From: Caballeronia zhejiangensis
GTDB lineage: Bacteria > Pseudomonadota > Gammaproteobacteria > Burkholderiales > Burkholderiaceae
Assembly: GCF_000698575.1 (NCBI RefSeq)
Contig: NZ_JFHD01000050.1
Span: 1 to 36,818, forward strand
DNA: 36,818 nt
Direction of reading: 5' to 3'
This document shows, piece after piece, positions 1 to 7,541 of this stretch; within the stretch, counting starts at the first letter, position 1, and each line of letters begins with the position of its first letter. The notes under the pieces are model-generated. The model saw only the letters and a list, made by a program, of their open reading frames with translations, did no database searches and had not been told where the DNA came from. The position numbers and the translations under genes are program-made.

Positions 1-1
1 G

Positions 2-37
2 CTGATCCGTATGCTGCCGCACCTGAAGAAACGGTGA
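2..37 (+). CDS. C-terminal tail of a protein cut by the left edge (tentative)
   Basis: One forward frame is open from the window edge and stops at a TGA at 35-37, giving LIRMLPHLKKR. The basic ending is plausible for a real C-terminus, but eleven residues cannot be assigned to a family and a chance open frame of this length is common. The next gene, on the opposite strand, ends at 102, so this would be a convergent pair. Confidence 0.25.
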   Translation: MIRMLPHLKKR

Positions 38-101
38 GAACGGTGACGGCCACTGTGCACACGCCTGCTAAGCAACGCAACGGCCATAAACCCCGCAGTA
101 T

Positions 102-488
102 TCAGAGTCCCGCAATCACGTTTCTCAGCTTTTCGCGCAGTTCTTCCGCGATAGACGCTAGCGCCGAATTATTAGTGGCTTGCATCGACGCAACCGGGTC
201 AACGGCCGCAACTTCAACGTCACCGCCCGCCGGCTCGTGGATTACGACGTTGCAGGGCAGCATGGCGCCGATCTTGTCTTCCGCTTGCAACGCCCGATAG
301 GCAAAGGTGGGATTGCAGGCACCCAGAATTCGGTAGCGCCGAAAAGCGATGTCGATCTTCGCCTTTAGAGTGCCTTGGACATCGATATCCGTGAGAACGC
401 CGAATCCCTGACTCGTCAACGCGTCGATTACACGACGGACCGCGTCGTCGAATGAAATCGCAAGAGTTTTTGCAAAGTAGTAGGCCAT
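102..488 (-). CDS. DUF302 family protein
   Basis: This is a 128-residue protein of the DUF302 family, small alpha/beta proteins of unknown biochemical role often found beside redox and stress genes in proteobacteria. Family hallmarks are visible: an N-terminal strand followed by a helix (SFDDAVRRVIDALTSQGFGV), a DIDVQGTLKAKI segment, the YRILGACNP motif and the later GAMLPCNVVIHE strand. The two Cys in GACNP and LPCNV are typical of the family. An upstream extension of 13 residues is possible, but the ATG at 488 follows a GAGAAG-like ribosome site and matches the usual length. There is no signal peptide, so it is probably cytoplasmic. It is divergent from the dsbG-like gene with about 175 bases between them. 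Confidence 0.8.
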   Translation of the reverse strand: MAYYFAKTLAISFDDAVRRVIDALTSQGFGVLTDIDVQGTLKAKIDIAFRRYRILGACNPTFAYRALQAEDKIGAMLPCNVVIHEPAGGDVEVAAVDPVASMQATNNSALASIAEELREKLRNVIAGL

Positions 489-664
489 TTTGGGCTTCTC
501 AAAAATGTATGAGATTGCGTAGTCCATGCCACGTTGTCGATCCCAGGCTTAATCGTTTGGGCATATAGCGCCGCCGCCGTCCCGTGGGCCGATACTTCAT
601 CCCGTGCAGGACCCGCTCCGTTTTGAGAAGTCGCATGTCATCGTTTGAAGGAGAATGTAGCCTG

Positions 665-1519
665 ATGTCGTCCTTTTGTTTGTCGCGAGAAGCGCGGTGC
701 GGAAATTTGCTTCGCGTAGCCTGCTTTTCTGGCCTATTGTCATTGTTTGCGGCGCCGGCGCCGGTTTCCTCGGCAGACCTCCCTCCAGTTATCAAGACGC
801 TGCAGGCGCAAGGTATGAGCCTCCTGGGCCCCCTACCCGCGCCCCCCGGCATGACCGGCTGGGCAGGGCGGGCAGGCGTTCAACCACTTGCACTATATGT
901 GACGAAGGACGGGCAGGACGCTATCGCTGGAACCTTCATCGACAGAAACGGCAACGATTTGACTCACGACGTGCTCAAGGCGTCCGCTGAACCGTCTATC
1001 TCGAAAGAACTCTGGGCCCAGTTGGAGCATGCCACCTGGGTCGTTGACGGAAAGCCGACTGCGCCAAAGGTCGTGTATGTTTTCACCGATCCCAATTGCC
1101 CGTATTGTTCGAGGTTCTGGGTCGAGGCGCGCCCTTGGGTGGATGCCGGACGGATGCAAATCCGGCACGTGCTTGTCGGCATACTTACGCCTAGCAGTCC
1201 TGGAAAGGCTGCCGCACTGCTCACGAGTCGTGATCCGTCATCGGCCTTGCACGACTATGAAGCGCGGCAGACGAAGACGGTTGACGCTCAGATGGCGGCC
1301 GGCCACGCTCGGGCTCTTGAGGACAAGACGCTGCCGCCACTCGACCCGATCCCCGTCGACATCGCAAAAAAGCTAGCGGCAAACGCGGAGCTGATGCATG
1401 CCTTTACGATGCAAGCGACGCCGGGTTTTGTCTGGCGCGACAATGCGGGAGCTGTTCAGGCGCGCACTGGCTTGCCACCGGATCAACTCGAAAGCGTGCT
1501 CGGGCCGAAGCCTCGCTGA
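665..1519 (+). CDS. dsbG: DsbG/DsbC-like periplasmic thiol:disulfide interchange protein
   Basis: This is a 284-residue periplasmic disulfide isomerase/reductase of the DsbC/DsbG group. A signal peptide with a hydrophobic core at about 16-30 ends near VSSA-DLPP (about residue 37). An N-terminal dimerisation-like region follows, then a thioredoxin fold with the active site CPYC at 145-148 (VFTDPNCPYCSRFW). The family cis-proline loop is seen as QATPGFVW near the C-terminus. The ATG at 665 is chosen because AAGGAG lies at 648-653 and the signal peptide begins there; the upstream in-frame ATGs at 584 and 635 would prepend a hydrophilic stretch. A TlpA-like reductase converges on it from the right, so the two may form an oxidised/reduced pair serving periplasmic thiols. 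The DsbG rather than DsbC assignment is from the CPYC dipeptide and length. Confidence 0.87.
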   Translation: MSSFCLSREARCGNLLRVACFSGLLSLFAAPAPVSSADLPPVIKTLQAQGMSLLGPLPAPPGMTGWAGRAGVQPLALYVTKDGQDAIAGTFIDRNGNDLTHDVLKASAEPSISKELWAQLEHATWVVDGKPTAPKVVYVFTDPNCPYCSRFWVEARPWVDAGRMQIRHVLVGILTPSSPGKAAALLTSRDPSSALHDYEARQTKTVDAQMAAGHARALEDKTLPPLDPIPVDIAKKLAANAELMHAFTMQATPGFVWRDNAGAVQARTGLPPDQLESVLGPKPR

Positions 1520-1563
1520 GCGATCGACCCAACAATGCTGTTAGCCGCGCAGGACACGTGACG

Positions 1564-1600
1564 GTGCCTATCGTGGGGCTTCCGACCGGTCGTTAGGCAC
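1564..1600. terminator. Possible bidirectional terminator hairpin
   Basis: GTGCCTA at 1564-1570 pairs perfectly with TAGGCAC at 1594-1600 across a 23-base loop. It lies between two convergent genes ending at 1519 and 1608. There is no clear T-run, so the call is tentative. Confidence 0.3.
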
Positions 1601-1607
1601 GGCGTGC

Positions 1608-2393
1608 TCATTTCGGGAACAGGTGCTTGAGCGCGTCGGATAGCGTCGCTTGTGAAAAGGGGCCTAGGTGCTCAGCGACGAGACGCCCTGATCGGTCGTA
1701 AAACAGTGTGGTCGGGTAACCTCTCACGGAGAGTCGTGTAGCAAGGTTACCGCGTGGATCGTGAAGCGAATGGTCCAAGCGAATGTCACGCGCTTCGAGA
1801 TAAGGCCTTACGCCTGACGTGTCGATGTCTTCGTTCAGAAAGATGAAGTTCACGCCGGGCATCTCTCGCTGCATCTGTGCAAAGACCGGAAGCTCGGCTT
1901 GACACGGCGGGCACCAGGTCGCCCAGACGTTAATCACTGTCGGTTTTCCGGAAATCTGGATGATCTCGGTCGTATCAGTCGTGGTGGGCAGGGTCGCTCG
2001 AGGTAGATCAGGTTGCACCATTTGAGACGCGAGAACTTGTCCAGAACCGTAGACGACCGTGCCGGCAAGGAGTGCGACAATTACTGGAAGGCGGCGAGCA
2101 TCCTTTCTTGTTAAACGCCAGGCTAAGATAAGGAATGATCCAAGCAATCCGGCCGGAGCGTCGAATCCGAGGTCTTGTACATCCAGGACTTGCAAAAGGT
2201 CGCCGTAGTCGGAAACATAGCGTGCAACGAATGCCAATCGAGCGACAAGCAATCCGACACAAATCACAATCGCGACGTCTGCCTCGGCGGTAGCGCGCCC
2301 GGGGCCGAGCACACCGGCAACCGACAGAGCTGCAAACACTGCCAACAAGAAAATCAACGGAGGCAGCGGTATAACAAGATGTCCAATCTGCAT
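1608..2393 (-). CDS. TlpA-family thiol-disulfide reductase with N-terminal membrane domain
   Basis: This is a 261-residue protein with two parts. Residues 1-120 contain about four membrane spans; the run ARLAFVARY ... GFDAPAGLLGSFLILAW recalls the Lgt-like membrane module known to be fused to some TlpA proteins. Residues about 140-261 form a periplasmic thioredoxin-like domain with the active site WCPPC (C161, C164) and the cis-Pro segment VRGYPTTLFYD. WCPPC is typical of TlpA/ResA reductases that keep protein or copper-site thiols reduced. It follows the TauE/SafE gene by 48 bases on the same strand and is probably the last gene of the bigR-yeeE-yeeE-tauE operon. No strong ribosome site is visible before the ATG. 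A role in delivering electrons to periplasmic sulfur compounds is an inference from context. Confidence 0.85.
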   Translation of the reverse strand: MQIGHLVIPLPPLIFLLAVFAALSVAGVLGPGRATAEADVAIVICVGLLVARLAFVARYVSDYGDLLQVLDVQDLGFDAPAGLLGSFLILAWRLTRKDARRLPVIVALLAGTVVYGSGQVLASQMVQPDLPRATLPTTTDTTEIIQISGKPTVINVWATWCPPCQAELPVFAQMQREMPGVNFIFLNEDIDTSGVRPYLEARDIRLDHSLHDPRGNLATRLSVRGYPTTLFYDRSGRLVAEHLGPFSQATLSDALKHLFPK

Positions 2394-2441
2394 GATGGGT
2401 TTGCCGGCACCAAAAATTCAATGTGTTGCTGGGGCTCTGGG

Positions 2442-3260
2442 TCAGGCCGCCATTGCGACCTTCGCGACCATGCCTATCGCAATGAGTCCGGCGACCACCG
2501 CAAATGCCTGTTGCAGTCGTTGACCGCTCAAGCGATTCCCGATAAGCCTGCCGCCTAGCATGCCGATCATCGCGCCTGCGGCAAAAGGCACACCGACCTG
2601 CCAGTTCATCCGCCCGATGAGCGCTGTTGAGATGACGCCGGAAGCCGACACCAGCGTGATGACCGCGAGCGATGTCGCCATGATTGCTTGAACGGGAGCA
2701 TTGGTTGCCTTCTGAAGCGCTGGCACGATGACGAATCCGCCACCTACGCCAAGCAGGCCAGACAAAAAACCGGCACCGATGCCAGCAAGGGCGATTGCTC
2801 TCGTACAGGCGGCAGTCCACACGAACCGGCCGGTGCCACCGTGCAACTGGCAGGGCTGGACAGGTTGGTCGCCCTGCACGGGCTGGGGTGTGCCGGTGGT
2901 GCCCTGCCTAAACATCCGCAGCGCCACATATGCTAGGACCGCTGCGAAGATGAGCGCAAGCGGCCCGTTCGGGAGGCGATGCGCGAGCCACAAACCCACG
3001 GGAGAAAATACTGTTCCCACCGCTGCCATCAACATAGCGGCCCGGTAGCGCACCAATCGAGCGCGCAGTCCCATGACTGCGCCTAATGCGGCCGATACCC
3101 CGACCGCCAGCAGCCCGACGGGCGCGGCTTCTGCAACGCCCAAATGAAGCCCGAACAGGAGCAGTGGAACGGCGAGGATGGCGCCGCCGGCACCGGTAAG
3201 CGCGAGAATGAGGCCGACTATCCCACCTAGTAAGGCGCTATTGACTAAAACGTGATCCAC
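2442..3260 (-). CDS. TauE/SafE family sulfite/sulfur-anion exporter
   Basis: This is a 272-residue inner-membrane protein of the TauE/SafE (DUF81) family, with about eight hydrophobic helices arranged as two related halves. The glycine-rich half-signatures are seen as GLILALTGAGGAILAVPLL near the N-terminus and GFLSGLLGVGGGFVIVPAL in the second half. Family members export sulfite, sulfoacetate or related anions. The GTG at 3260 is preferred because AAAGG lies seven bases upstream; a TTG at 3290 would add ten hydrophilic residues. It sits downstream of two YeeE/YedE-type genes and upstream of the TlpA-like gene. In bigR operons this exporter is thought to remove sulfite made by the persulfide dioxygenase, which fits the enzyme encoded divergently at 4619-5479. 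Confidence 0.9.
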   Translation of the reverse strand: MDHVLVNSALLGGIVGLILALTGAGGAILAVPLLLFGLHLGVAEAAPVGLLAVGVSAALGAVMGLRARLVRYRAAMLMAAVGTVFSPVGLWLAHRLPNGPLALIFAAVLAYVALRMFRQGTTGTPQPVQGDQPVQPCQLHGGTGRFVWTAACTRAIALAGIGAGFLSGLLGVGGGFVIVPALQKATNAPVQAIMATSLAVITLVSASGVISTALIGRMNWQVGVPFAAGAMIGMLGGRLIGNRLSGQRLQQAFAVVAGLIAIGMVAKVAMAA

Positions 3261-3317
3261 AGACTGACCTTTGTGAAAATGGTTAATCAACTGCTGGGAT
3301 GTAGACGAGTGGGCTAT

Positions 3318-3761
3318 TCATGCCCGTTGCATGGTCGCTTTTGCCCGCTCCACGAGTTCGAAGACGACCATGCCAGCGATCATTGCCGCCACGAAACCAA
3401 CAGCTTTCGGATATCCCGCGCCGAGCGCGACCAATGCCGGGCCTGGGCAAAATCCGGCTAAGCCCCAGCCGATACCGAAAACAGCGCTGCCGAAGATTAG
3501 TCTCGACGTGATGGCCGTGCCGGCCGGAAGTTGCATAGGCGCTCCAAGGAGCGAACTGTTTCGGCGCTTCGCGACAAAAAATGCCAGAGAGCCGACCGCG
3601 ATGGCTCCGGCCATCACAAAGGCAAGCGATGGATCCCAGCGGCCCGCGAGATCGAGGAAACCCAGCACCTTGGCGGGATTCGCCATGCCGGAGACCATCA
3701 ACCCGATACCGAAAAGCAAGCCAGCGAGTAGGGCCGCGAGGCGTGTCATGAGGGCAGTCAT
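3318..3761 (-). CDS. YeeE/YedE-type sulfur transporter half (DUF6691 family)
   Basis: This is a 147-residue membrane protein with four predicted helices, matching the second half of YeeE/YedE transporters (DUF6691). The conserved cysteine motif is visible as GWGLAGFCPGPALVALG (C105); in full-length YeeE such Cys residues relay thiosulfate through the membrane. The ATG at 3761 is preceded by GGAGG (3767-3771) that lies over the end of the upstream gene, whose TGA is at 3763-3765, so translation is probably coupled. A TTG at 3773 is also open but would overlap the ribosome site. It works as a pair with the next half-transporter. Confidence 0.9.
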   Translation of the reverse strand: MTALMTRLAALLAGLLFGIGLMVSGMANPAKVLGFLDLAGRWDPSLAFVMAGAIAVGSLAFFVAKRRNSSLLGAPMQLPAGTAITSRLIFGSAVFGIGWGLAGFCPGPALVALGAGYPKAVGFVAAMIAGMVVFELVERAKATMQRA

Positions 3762-3762
3762 A

Positions 3763-4197
3763 TCAGCCTCCAATCAGGTGACGTTGCACGAAAACAGTCA
3801 AGATTCCGGCCAACATGAAGGTAGCGGTTGCGGCCAGCGAGCGCACCGACCCACGCGACAGGCCGCAGACGCCGTGACCGCTGGTACAGCCGCTGGCATA
3901 GCGGGTGCCAATACCCACGAGAAACCCAGCAGCGAGGATAGCTCCCCAGCCTGCTTCAATGTCCACGTGAGTAGACCTGCCGAGGACGCTTGCTACGACG
4001 GGCGCGCCTATCAGACCGGTGAGGAATGCAATCCGCCAGCCAACGTCATTGCGCGGCCAGCTCAGCAGGCCGCCGATGATGCCGCTTATTCCCGCGATTC
4101 GGCCGTTGCAAAGCACGAGCACGGCGGCGGCGATGCCGATCACGAGTCCCCCCGCCAGCGACATGCCGGGTGTGAAATGGATGACGTCAATCAGCAT
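3763..4197 (-). CDS. YeeE/YedE-type sulfur transporter half (first half)
   Basis: This is a 144-residue membrane protein with about four helices, corresponding to the first half of YeeE/YedE thiosulfate/sulfur transporters. Conserved Cys residues appear at C30, C104 and C111, the last two in the family motif RYASGCTSGHGVCGLSRGS. Two separate genes, this one and the one ending at 3318, replace the single fused polypeptide of Escherichia coli YeeE. The ATG lies 11 bases after the bigR-like stop codon, so it is in the same transcript. Uptake of thiosulfate or another sulfur species is expected from the family; the direction and substrate here are inferred. Confidence 0.9.
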   Translation of the reverse strand: MLIDVIHFTPGMSLAGGLVIGIAAAVLVLCNGRIAGISGIIGGLLSWPRNDVGWRIAFLTGLIGAPVVASVLGRSTHVDIEAGWGAILAAGFLVGIGTRYASGCTSGHGVCGLSRGSVRSLAATATFMLAGILTVFVQRHLIGG

Positions 4198-4208
4198 GAT
4201 GGATCCCC

Positions 4209-4535
4209 TTACTGCTGCGGGCAGAATTGTTCATAAAGTACCGCCATCACCGCGAGAGCTTGCGGGCTGGCCACCGAATAGAAGATGTTTTTGCCCTCGC
4301 GGCGCGTATTCACCAGGCCGCTTTCCCGCAACACGCCCAACTGCTGCGAGAGAGTGGGCTGCCGGATGCCGAGCAGTTGCTCCACTTCGCCGACGGAAAG
4401 CTCTCCTTGGGAAAGCTGGCACATCAGGAGCAGGCGGTCCGGGTTGGCGAGAACCTTCAGCAGGGCGCATGCATTTTCGGCGCCGGCCTGCATCGTGGCC
4501 AGATCGAGCGTCGGATTGGGATTGGAGTGTTTCAT
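4209..4535 (-). CDS. bigR: BigR/SqrR-type ArsR-family persulfide-responsive repressor
   Basis: This is a 108-residue winged-helix repressor of the ArsR/SmtB family. The recognition helix lies in the IRQPTLSQQLGVLRESGLV segment (about 58-75) and the wing in TRREGKNIFYSV. Cysteines are at C23, C39 and C105. The 66-residue spacing of C39 and C105 equals that of the sensing pair C41/C107 known in Rhodobacter SqrR, which forms a tetrasulfide link on exposure to persulfide. The ATG at 4535 gives the usual length; an upstream in-frame extension would run through the operator. It is the first gene of the leftward transport operon and is divergent from the persulfide dioxygenase, so it very probably represses both directions through the palindromes at 4557-4585. 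Confidence 0.92.
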   Translation of the reverse strand: MKHSNPNPTLDLATMQAGAENACALLKVLANPDRLLLMCQLSQGELSVGEVEQLLGIRQPTLSQQLGVLRESGLVNTRREGKNIFYSVASPQALAVMAVLYEQFCPQQ

Positions 4536-4556
4536 AAAATGTTCACGATCTATCTG

Positions 4557-4585
4557 AATATAGTATATTGCAAAACATAATGTTT
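4557..4585. promoter_or_regulatory. Paired 13-bp palindromes, probable BigR operator
   Basis: Two perfect odd-centred inverted repeats stand side by side in the divergent promoter. AATATA-G-TATATT occupies 4557-4569 and AAACAT-A-ATGTTT occupies 4573-4585. Their centres are 16 bases apart, about one and a half helical turns. The segment is very AT-rich against a high-GC background and lies between the repressor start (4535) and the dioxygenase start (4619). ArsR-family dimers bind such AT-rich palindromes; assignment to this repressor is from position. Confidence 0.7.
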
Positions 4586-4618
4586 GTGAATAGAATGGGC
4601 GCATCCAAGGAGCAACAC

Positions 4619-5479
4619 ATGAAGCCCATCATTCACCCGTTTTTCGACTCAGCGACCTGGACCGTGACATACGTGGTTTACGAGGAAGGTGATTCAGCGT
4701 GCGCCATCATTGACTCAGTGCTGGATTACGACCCGAAATCGGGCCGCACGTCTACGGCCAGTGCCGACAACGTGATTGCTTTCGTGCGCGAGCGCGGGCT
4801 GCGTGTCGAGTGGATTCTGGAGACCCATGCGCACGCCGACCATCTCTCTGCCGCCACGTATCTCAAGCGAGAAGTCGGTGGCCACATCGCGATCGGCAAG
4901 AACATCTGCCGGGTGCAAGGGGTGTTCAAGAAGCTCTTCAACCTGGAGCCCGAGTTTCGCCTCGATGGGTCGCAGTTCGACCATCTTTTCGCCGATGGCG
5001 AAACGTTTGCCATCGGCGGCTTGACAGGAAAGGCGATGCATGTGCCGGGTCACACGCCAGCTGACATGGCCTACCGGATCGGCGACGCCGTATTCGTCGG
5101 CGATACGCTCTTCATGCCGGACGTGGGCACCGCTCGTTGTGACTTTCCAGGCGGCGATGCGCACGAGCTCTATCGTTCCATACGCAAACTGCTGGACCTG
5201 CCGTTGCACACACGGCTCTTCATGTGCCATGACTATCCGCCCGAGGGACGCGAACCCACATGGGAAACGACAGTGGGTGCGCAGCGCGATGGCAACATCC
5301 ATGTGCATGAGGGTGTGAGCGAGGAGCAGTTCGTGGCGATGCGGCAGGCACGCGATGCGACCTTGGCGATGCCCATGCTGATATTGCCGGCGGTACAGGT
5401 CAACGTCCGGGCGGGCGACCTTCCTCCGCCGGAAGAAAACGGAATCCGTTACCTCAAGATCCCGCTCAATGCTGTTTGA
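4619..5479 (+). CDS. ETHE1-type persulfide dioxygenase (metallo-beta-lactamase fold)
   Basis: This is a 286-residue metallo-beta-lactamase-fold enzyme. The metal motif HAHADH is at 70-75, with further ligands in HVPGHTPADM and in VGDTLFMPDVGTARCDFPGG. That last segment is characteristic of ETHE1/persulfide dioxygenases, which use a single iron to oxidise glutathione persulfide to sulfite. The ATG at 4619 follows AAGGAG at 4607-4612; earlier in-frame ATGs lie inside the operator. It is the first gene of the rightward sulfur operon and is followed 72 bases later by the BLH-SQR fusion, which would generate its persulfide substrate. Sulfite could leave through the TauE/SafE protein encoded on the other side of the promoter. 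Confidence 0.92.
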   Translation: MKPIIHPFFDSATWTVTYVVYEEGDSACAIIDSVLDYDPKSGRTSTASADNVIAFVRERGLRVEWILETHAHADHLSAATYLKREVGGHIAIGKNICRVQGVFKKLFNLEPEFRLDGSQFDHLFADGETFAIGGLTGKAMHVPGHTPADMAYRIGDAVFVGDTLFMPDVGTARCDFPGGDAHELYRSIRKLLDLPLHTRLFMCHDYPPEGREPTWETTVGAQRDGNIHVHEGVSEEQFVAMRQARDATLAMPMLILPAVQVNVRAGDLPPPEENGIRYLKIPLNAV

Positions 5480-5551
5480 TGCAGTGCTTGCCTGGCGTGG
5501 CGTCGAGAACGCCAGGCCGGCGCGTGGTTCAACGCTTTCAGGAAGTACCTC

Positions 5552-7219
5552 ATGATTGTGCGCCCCCTCGCCACCGATCTTTCCGTTTCTCCTCAAATCA
5601 GTACTACTGATGTCTCAACTTTACAGGAACTCGGCTTTCGGTCGATTGTGTGCCACCGACCGGACGGGGAGGCGCCGAACCAGCCTTCGTTCAGAGAGAT
5701 CGCTCACGCAGCGAACCTGGCCGGAATTCAGGCGATCTATCAACCGGTTGTACCGGGACAGGGTTTGATCGAAGAGGCCGTTGTGTTCGCAGCGCTTTGT
5801 GCCGAATTGCCCAAGCCGATCCTCGCCTATTGTCGCACCGGAACGCGGTCCACGACCCTGTGGGCGATGTCGCGGGCGGGCAATGTTACTTCGGCTATGG
5901 CGCGCGAGCGCACACAGCGAGCTGAATCCGATTCGGCAACCGTGGTGCCGGGAAACAAAGACGTACAGGCGGCGTTGGTGGAAGTTGTCGAGGCGGAACA
6001 CACTGTAGTGATCGTCGGCGGGGGTGCGGCCGGAATCGCGGTGGCGTCAAGTTTGCGCGCCCGCGATCCCAAAATGGATGTCGCCATCATCGATCCTGCT
6101 GACACACACTATTATCAGCCAGGGTGGACGCTGGTGGGCGCCGGGATATTCGACGCCGCCGATACCGCGCGCACGATGGCCTCATGCGTACCTCCAGGCA
6201 TTCATTGGATCAAAGCCGCCGTGCTAGCGTTCGAGCCCGACACTCACGCGGTGGTAATCGAGGGAGGGCGGAAGGTACGCTATCAGCGACTTGTCGTCTG
6301 CCCGGGGATCAAGGTCAACTGGCATGGCGTCGAAGGGCTCGTCGAAACACTGGGCCGCAACGGCGTGACCTCGAATTATCGTTTTGACCTCGCACCGTAC
6401 ACGGCGGATCTGGTCAAGCGAATGCGTGGCGGCACGGCGCTCTTTACTCAGCCGCCCATGCCCATCAAGTGTGCCGGCGCACCGCAAAAGGCGATGTATC
6501 TTTCGTGCGATACGTGGCGACGTAACGGTGTGCTGCAGAGCACGCAGGTGCAGTTCTTCAACGCAGGAGCCGCGCTATTTGGTGTGCCAGACTATGTGCC
6601 TGCGCTAATGGAGTATGTCGAGTCATACGGCATCGACTTGCGCTTCGGCCATACGTTGAGGAGCATCGATGGATCTCGCGGTCGCGCAACCTTCGAGCGC
6701 GTGCTAGCGGATGGCAGCACGGACCGGGTCGAGTCGGATTTCGACATGATCCATGTGGTGCCCCCACAGACGGCGCCGGACTTCGTGCGCTCGAGTCCAC
6801 TCGCGGACGCGGCCGGCTGGATCGATGTCGATCGCGGCACCCTGTGTCACACGAAGTATGAGGATATCTACGCGTTAGGCGACGCGATCAACGCCCCGAA
6901 CGCAAAGACGGCGGCCGCCGCCCGCAAGCAGGCACCTGTCGTCGCACACAATGTTTTGGCAAGCCTGGGTCGCGTCGCTAGGATCGCACTGTACGACGGC
7001 TATGGATCATGTCCGCTAACGGTAGAGCACGGTAAGGTCGTGCTCGCGGAGTTTGTCTATGGTGGAAAGCTTGCACCGAGCTTTCCGGCCTGGCTGATCG
7101 ACAGCACGCGGCCGTCGCGTCTAGCATGGTTCCTCAAGGAACGAGTTCTGCCGCCGCTTTACTGGAACGGCATGCTCAAGGGACGCGAGTGGATGGCGCG
7201 TCCTGCTCAGGTTGAGTGA
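5552..7219 (+). CDS. BLH/DUF442 sulfurtransferase-like domain fused to sulfide:quinone oxidoreductase
   Basis: This is a 555-residue two-domain protein. Residues about 1-115 form a BLH (DUF442, phosphatase/rhodanese-like) domain with active-site loop CRTGTRS beginning at C94. Residues about 150-540 form an FAD-dependent sulfide:quinone oxidoreductase: the dinucleotide motif VIVGGGAAGIA is at 153-163, the PPMPIKCAGAPQK motif carries C307, and the second flavin motif IYALGDAINAPNAKT is at 439-453. SQR oxidises sulfide at the membrane, passes electrons to quinone and yields persulfide. C307 matches the human SQOR Cys in KCAGAPQK. The other redox Cys, expected after GD, is Ala445 here; C432 and C250 are nearby alternatives. 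AGGAAG at 5540-5545 supports the start. It belongs to the same transcript as the dioxygenase. Confidence 0.9.
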   Translation: MIVRPLATDLSVSPQISTTDVSTLQELGFRSIVCHRPDGEAPNQPSFREIAHAANLAGIQAIYQPVVPGQGLIEEAVVFAALCAELPKPILAYCRTGTRSTTLWAMSRAGNVTSAMARERTQRAESDSATVVPGNKDVQAALVEVVEAEHTVVIVGGGAAGIAVASSLRARDPKMDVAIIDPADTHYYQPGWTLVGAGIFDAADTARTMASCVPPGIHWIKAAVLAFEPDTHAVVIEGGRKVRYQRLVVCPGIKVNWHGVEGLVETLGRNGVTSNYRFDLAPYTADLVKRMRGGTALFTQPPMPIKCAGAPQKAMYLSCDTWRRNGVLQSTQVQFFNAGAALFGVPDYVPALMEYVESYGIDLRFGHTLRSIDGSRGRATFERVLADGSTDRVESDFDMIHVVPPQTAPDFVRSSPLADAAGWIDVDRGTLCHTKYEDIYALGDAINAPNAKTAAAARKQAPVVAHNVLASLGRVARIALYDGYGSCPLTVEHGKVVLAEFVYGGKLAPSFPAWLIDSTRPSRLAWFLKERVLPPLYWNGMLKGREWMARPAQVE

Positions 7220-7411
7220 ACTTGAGCGCCGAATGCAATCGCGCCTGGTAAGGGCGGATTAAGCATTGGATTGTCGCTCGTGAAGGGCTTTGTGGAACAG
7301 CATGGCGGTACAGTGGTTGGCGATGGTGCGGTCATTCGGCGCGGATGTCCGATCAATTACCACAAACTGCCAAATCGCGACAACGCTGGTTCTTTATTGC
7401 AGAGCGTCACC

Positions 7412-7440
7412 GGGACCCAGTTCCGGGTCCCCGTCTTTTG
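7412..7440 (+). terminator. Rho-independent terminator after the sulfur operon
   Basis: GGGACCC (7412-7418) pairs with GGGTCCC (7425-7431) across a six-base loop, followed by CGTCTTTT. It lies about 190 bases past the SQR stop codon and points the right way. The remainder of 7220-7541 shows no convincing gene. Confidence 0.65.
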
Positions 7441-7541
7441 AAGTGACGCCACGTGCGTGCTGCTTTGACTGATGGAGCGGTTCTAATCGGCACGGTAACC
7501 TTGCGGTCGCCCGGTTGCCGATCAAACCGGCCAGGGTTGTG

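Noticed and set aside
2008..2820. Minus-strand open frame of 270 codons across the TlpA-TauE junction
   Set aside because: It overlaps two well supported genes in another frame and is Arg/Cys-rich without a family.
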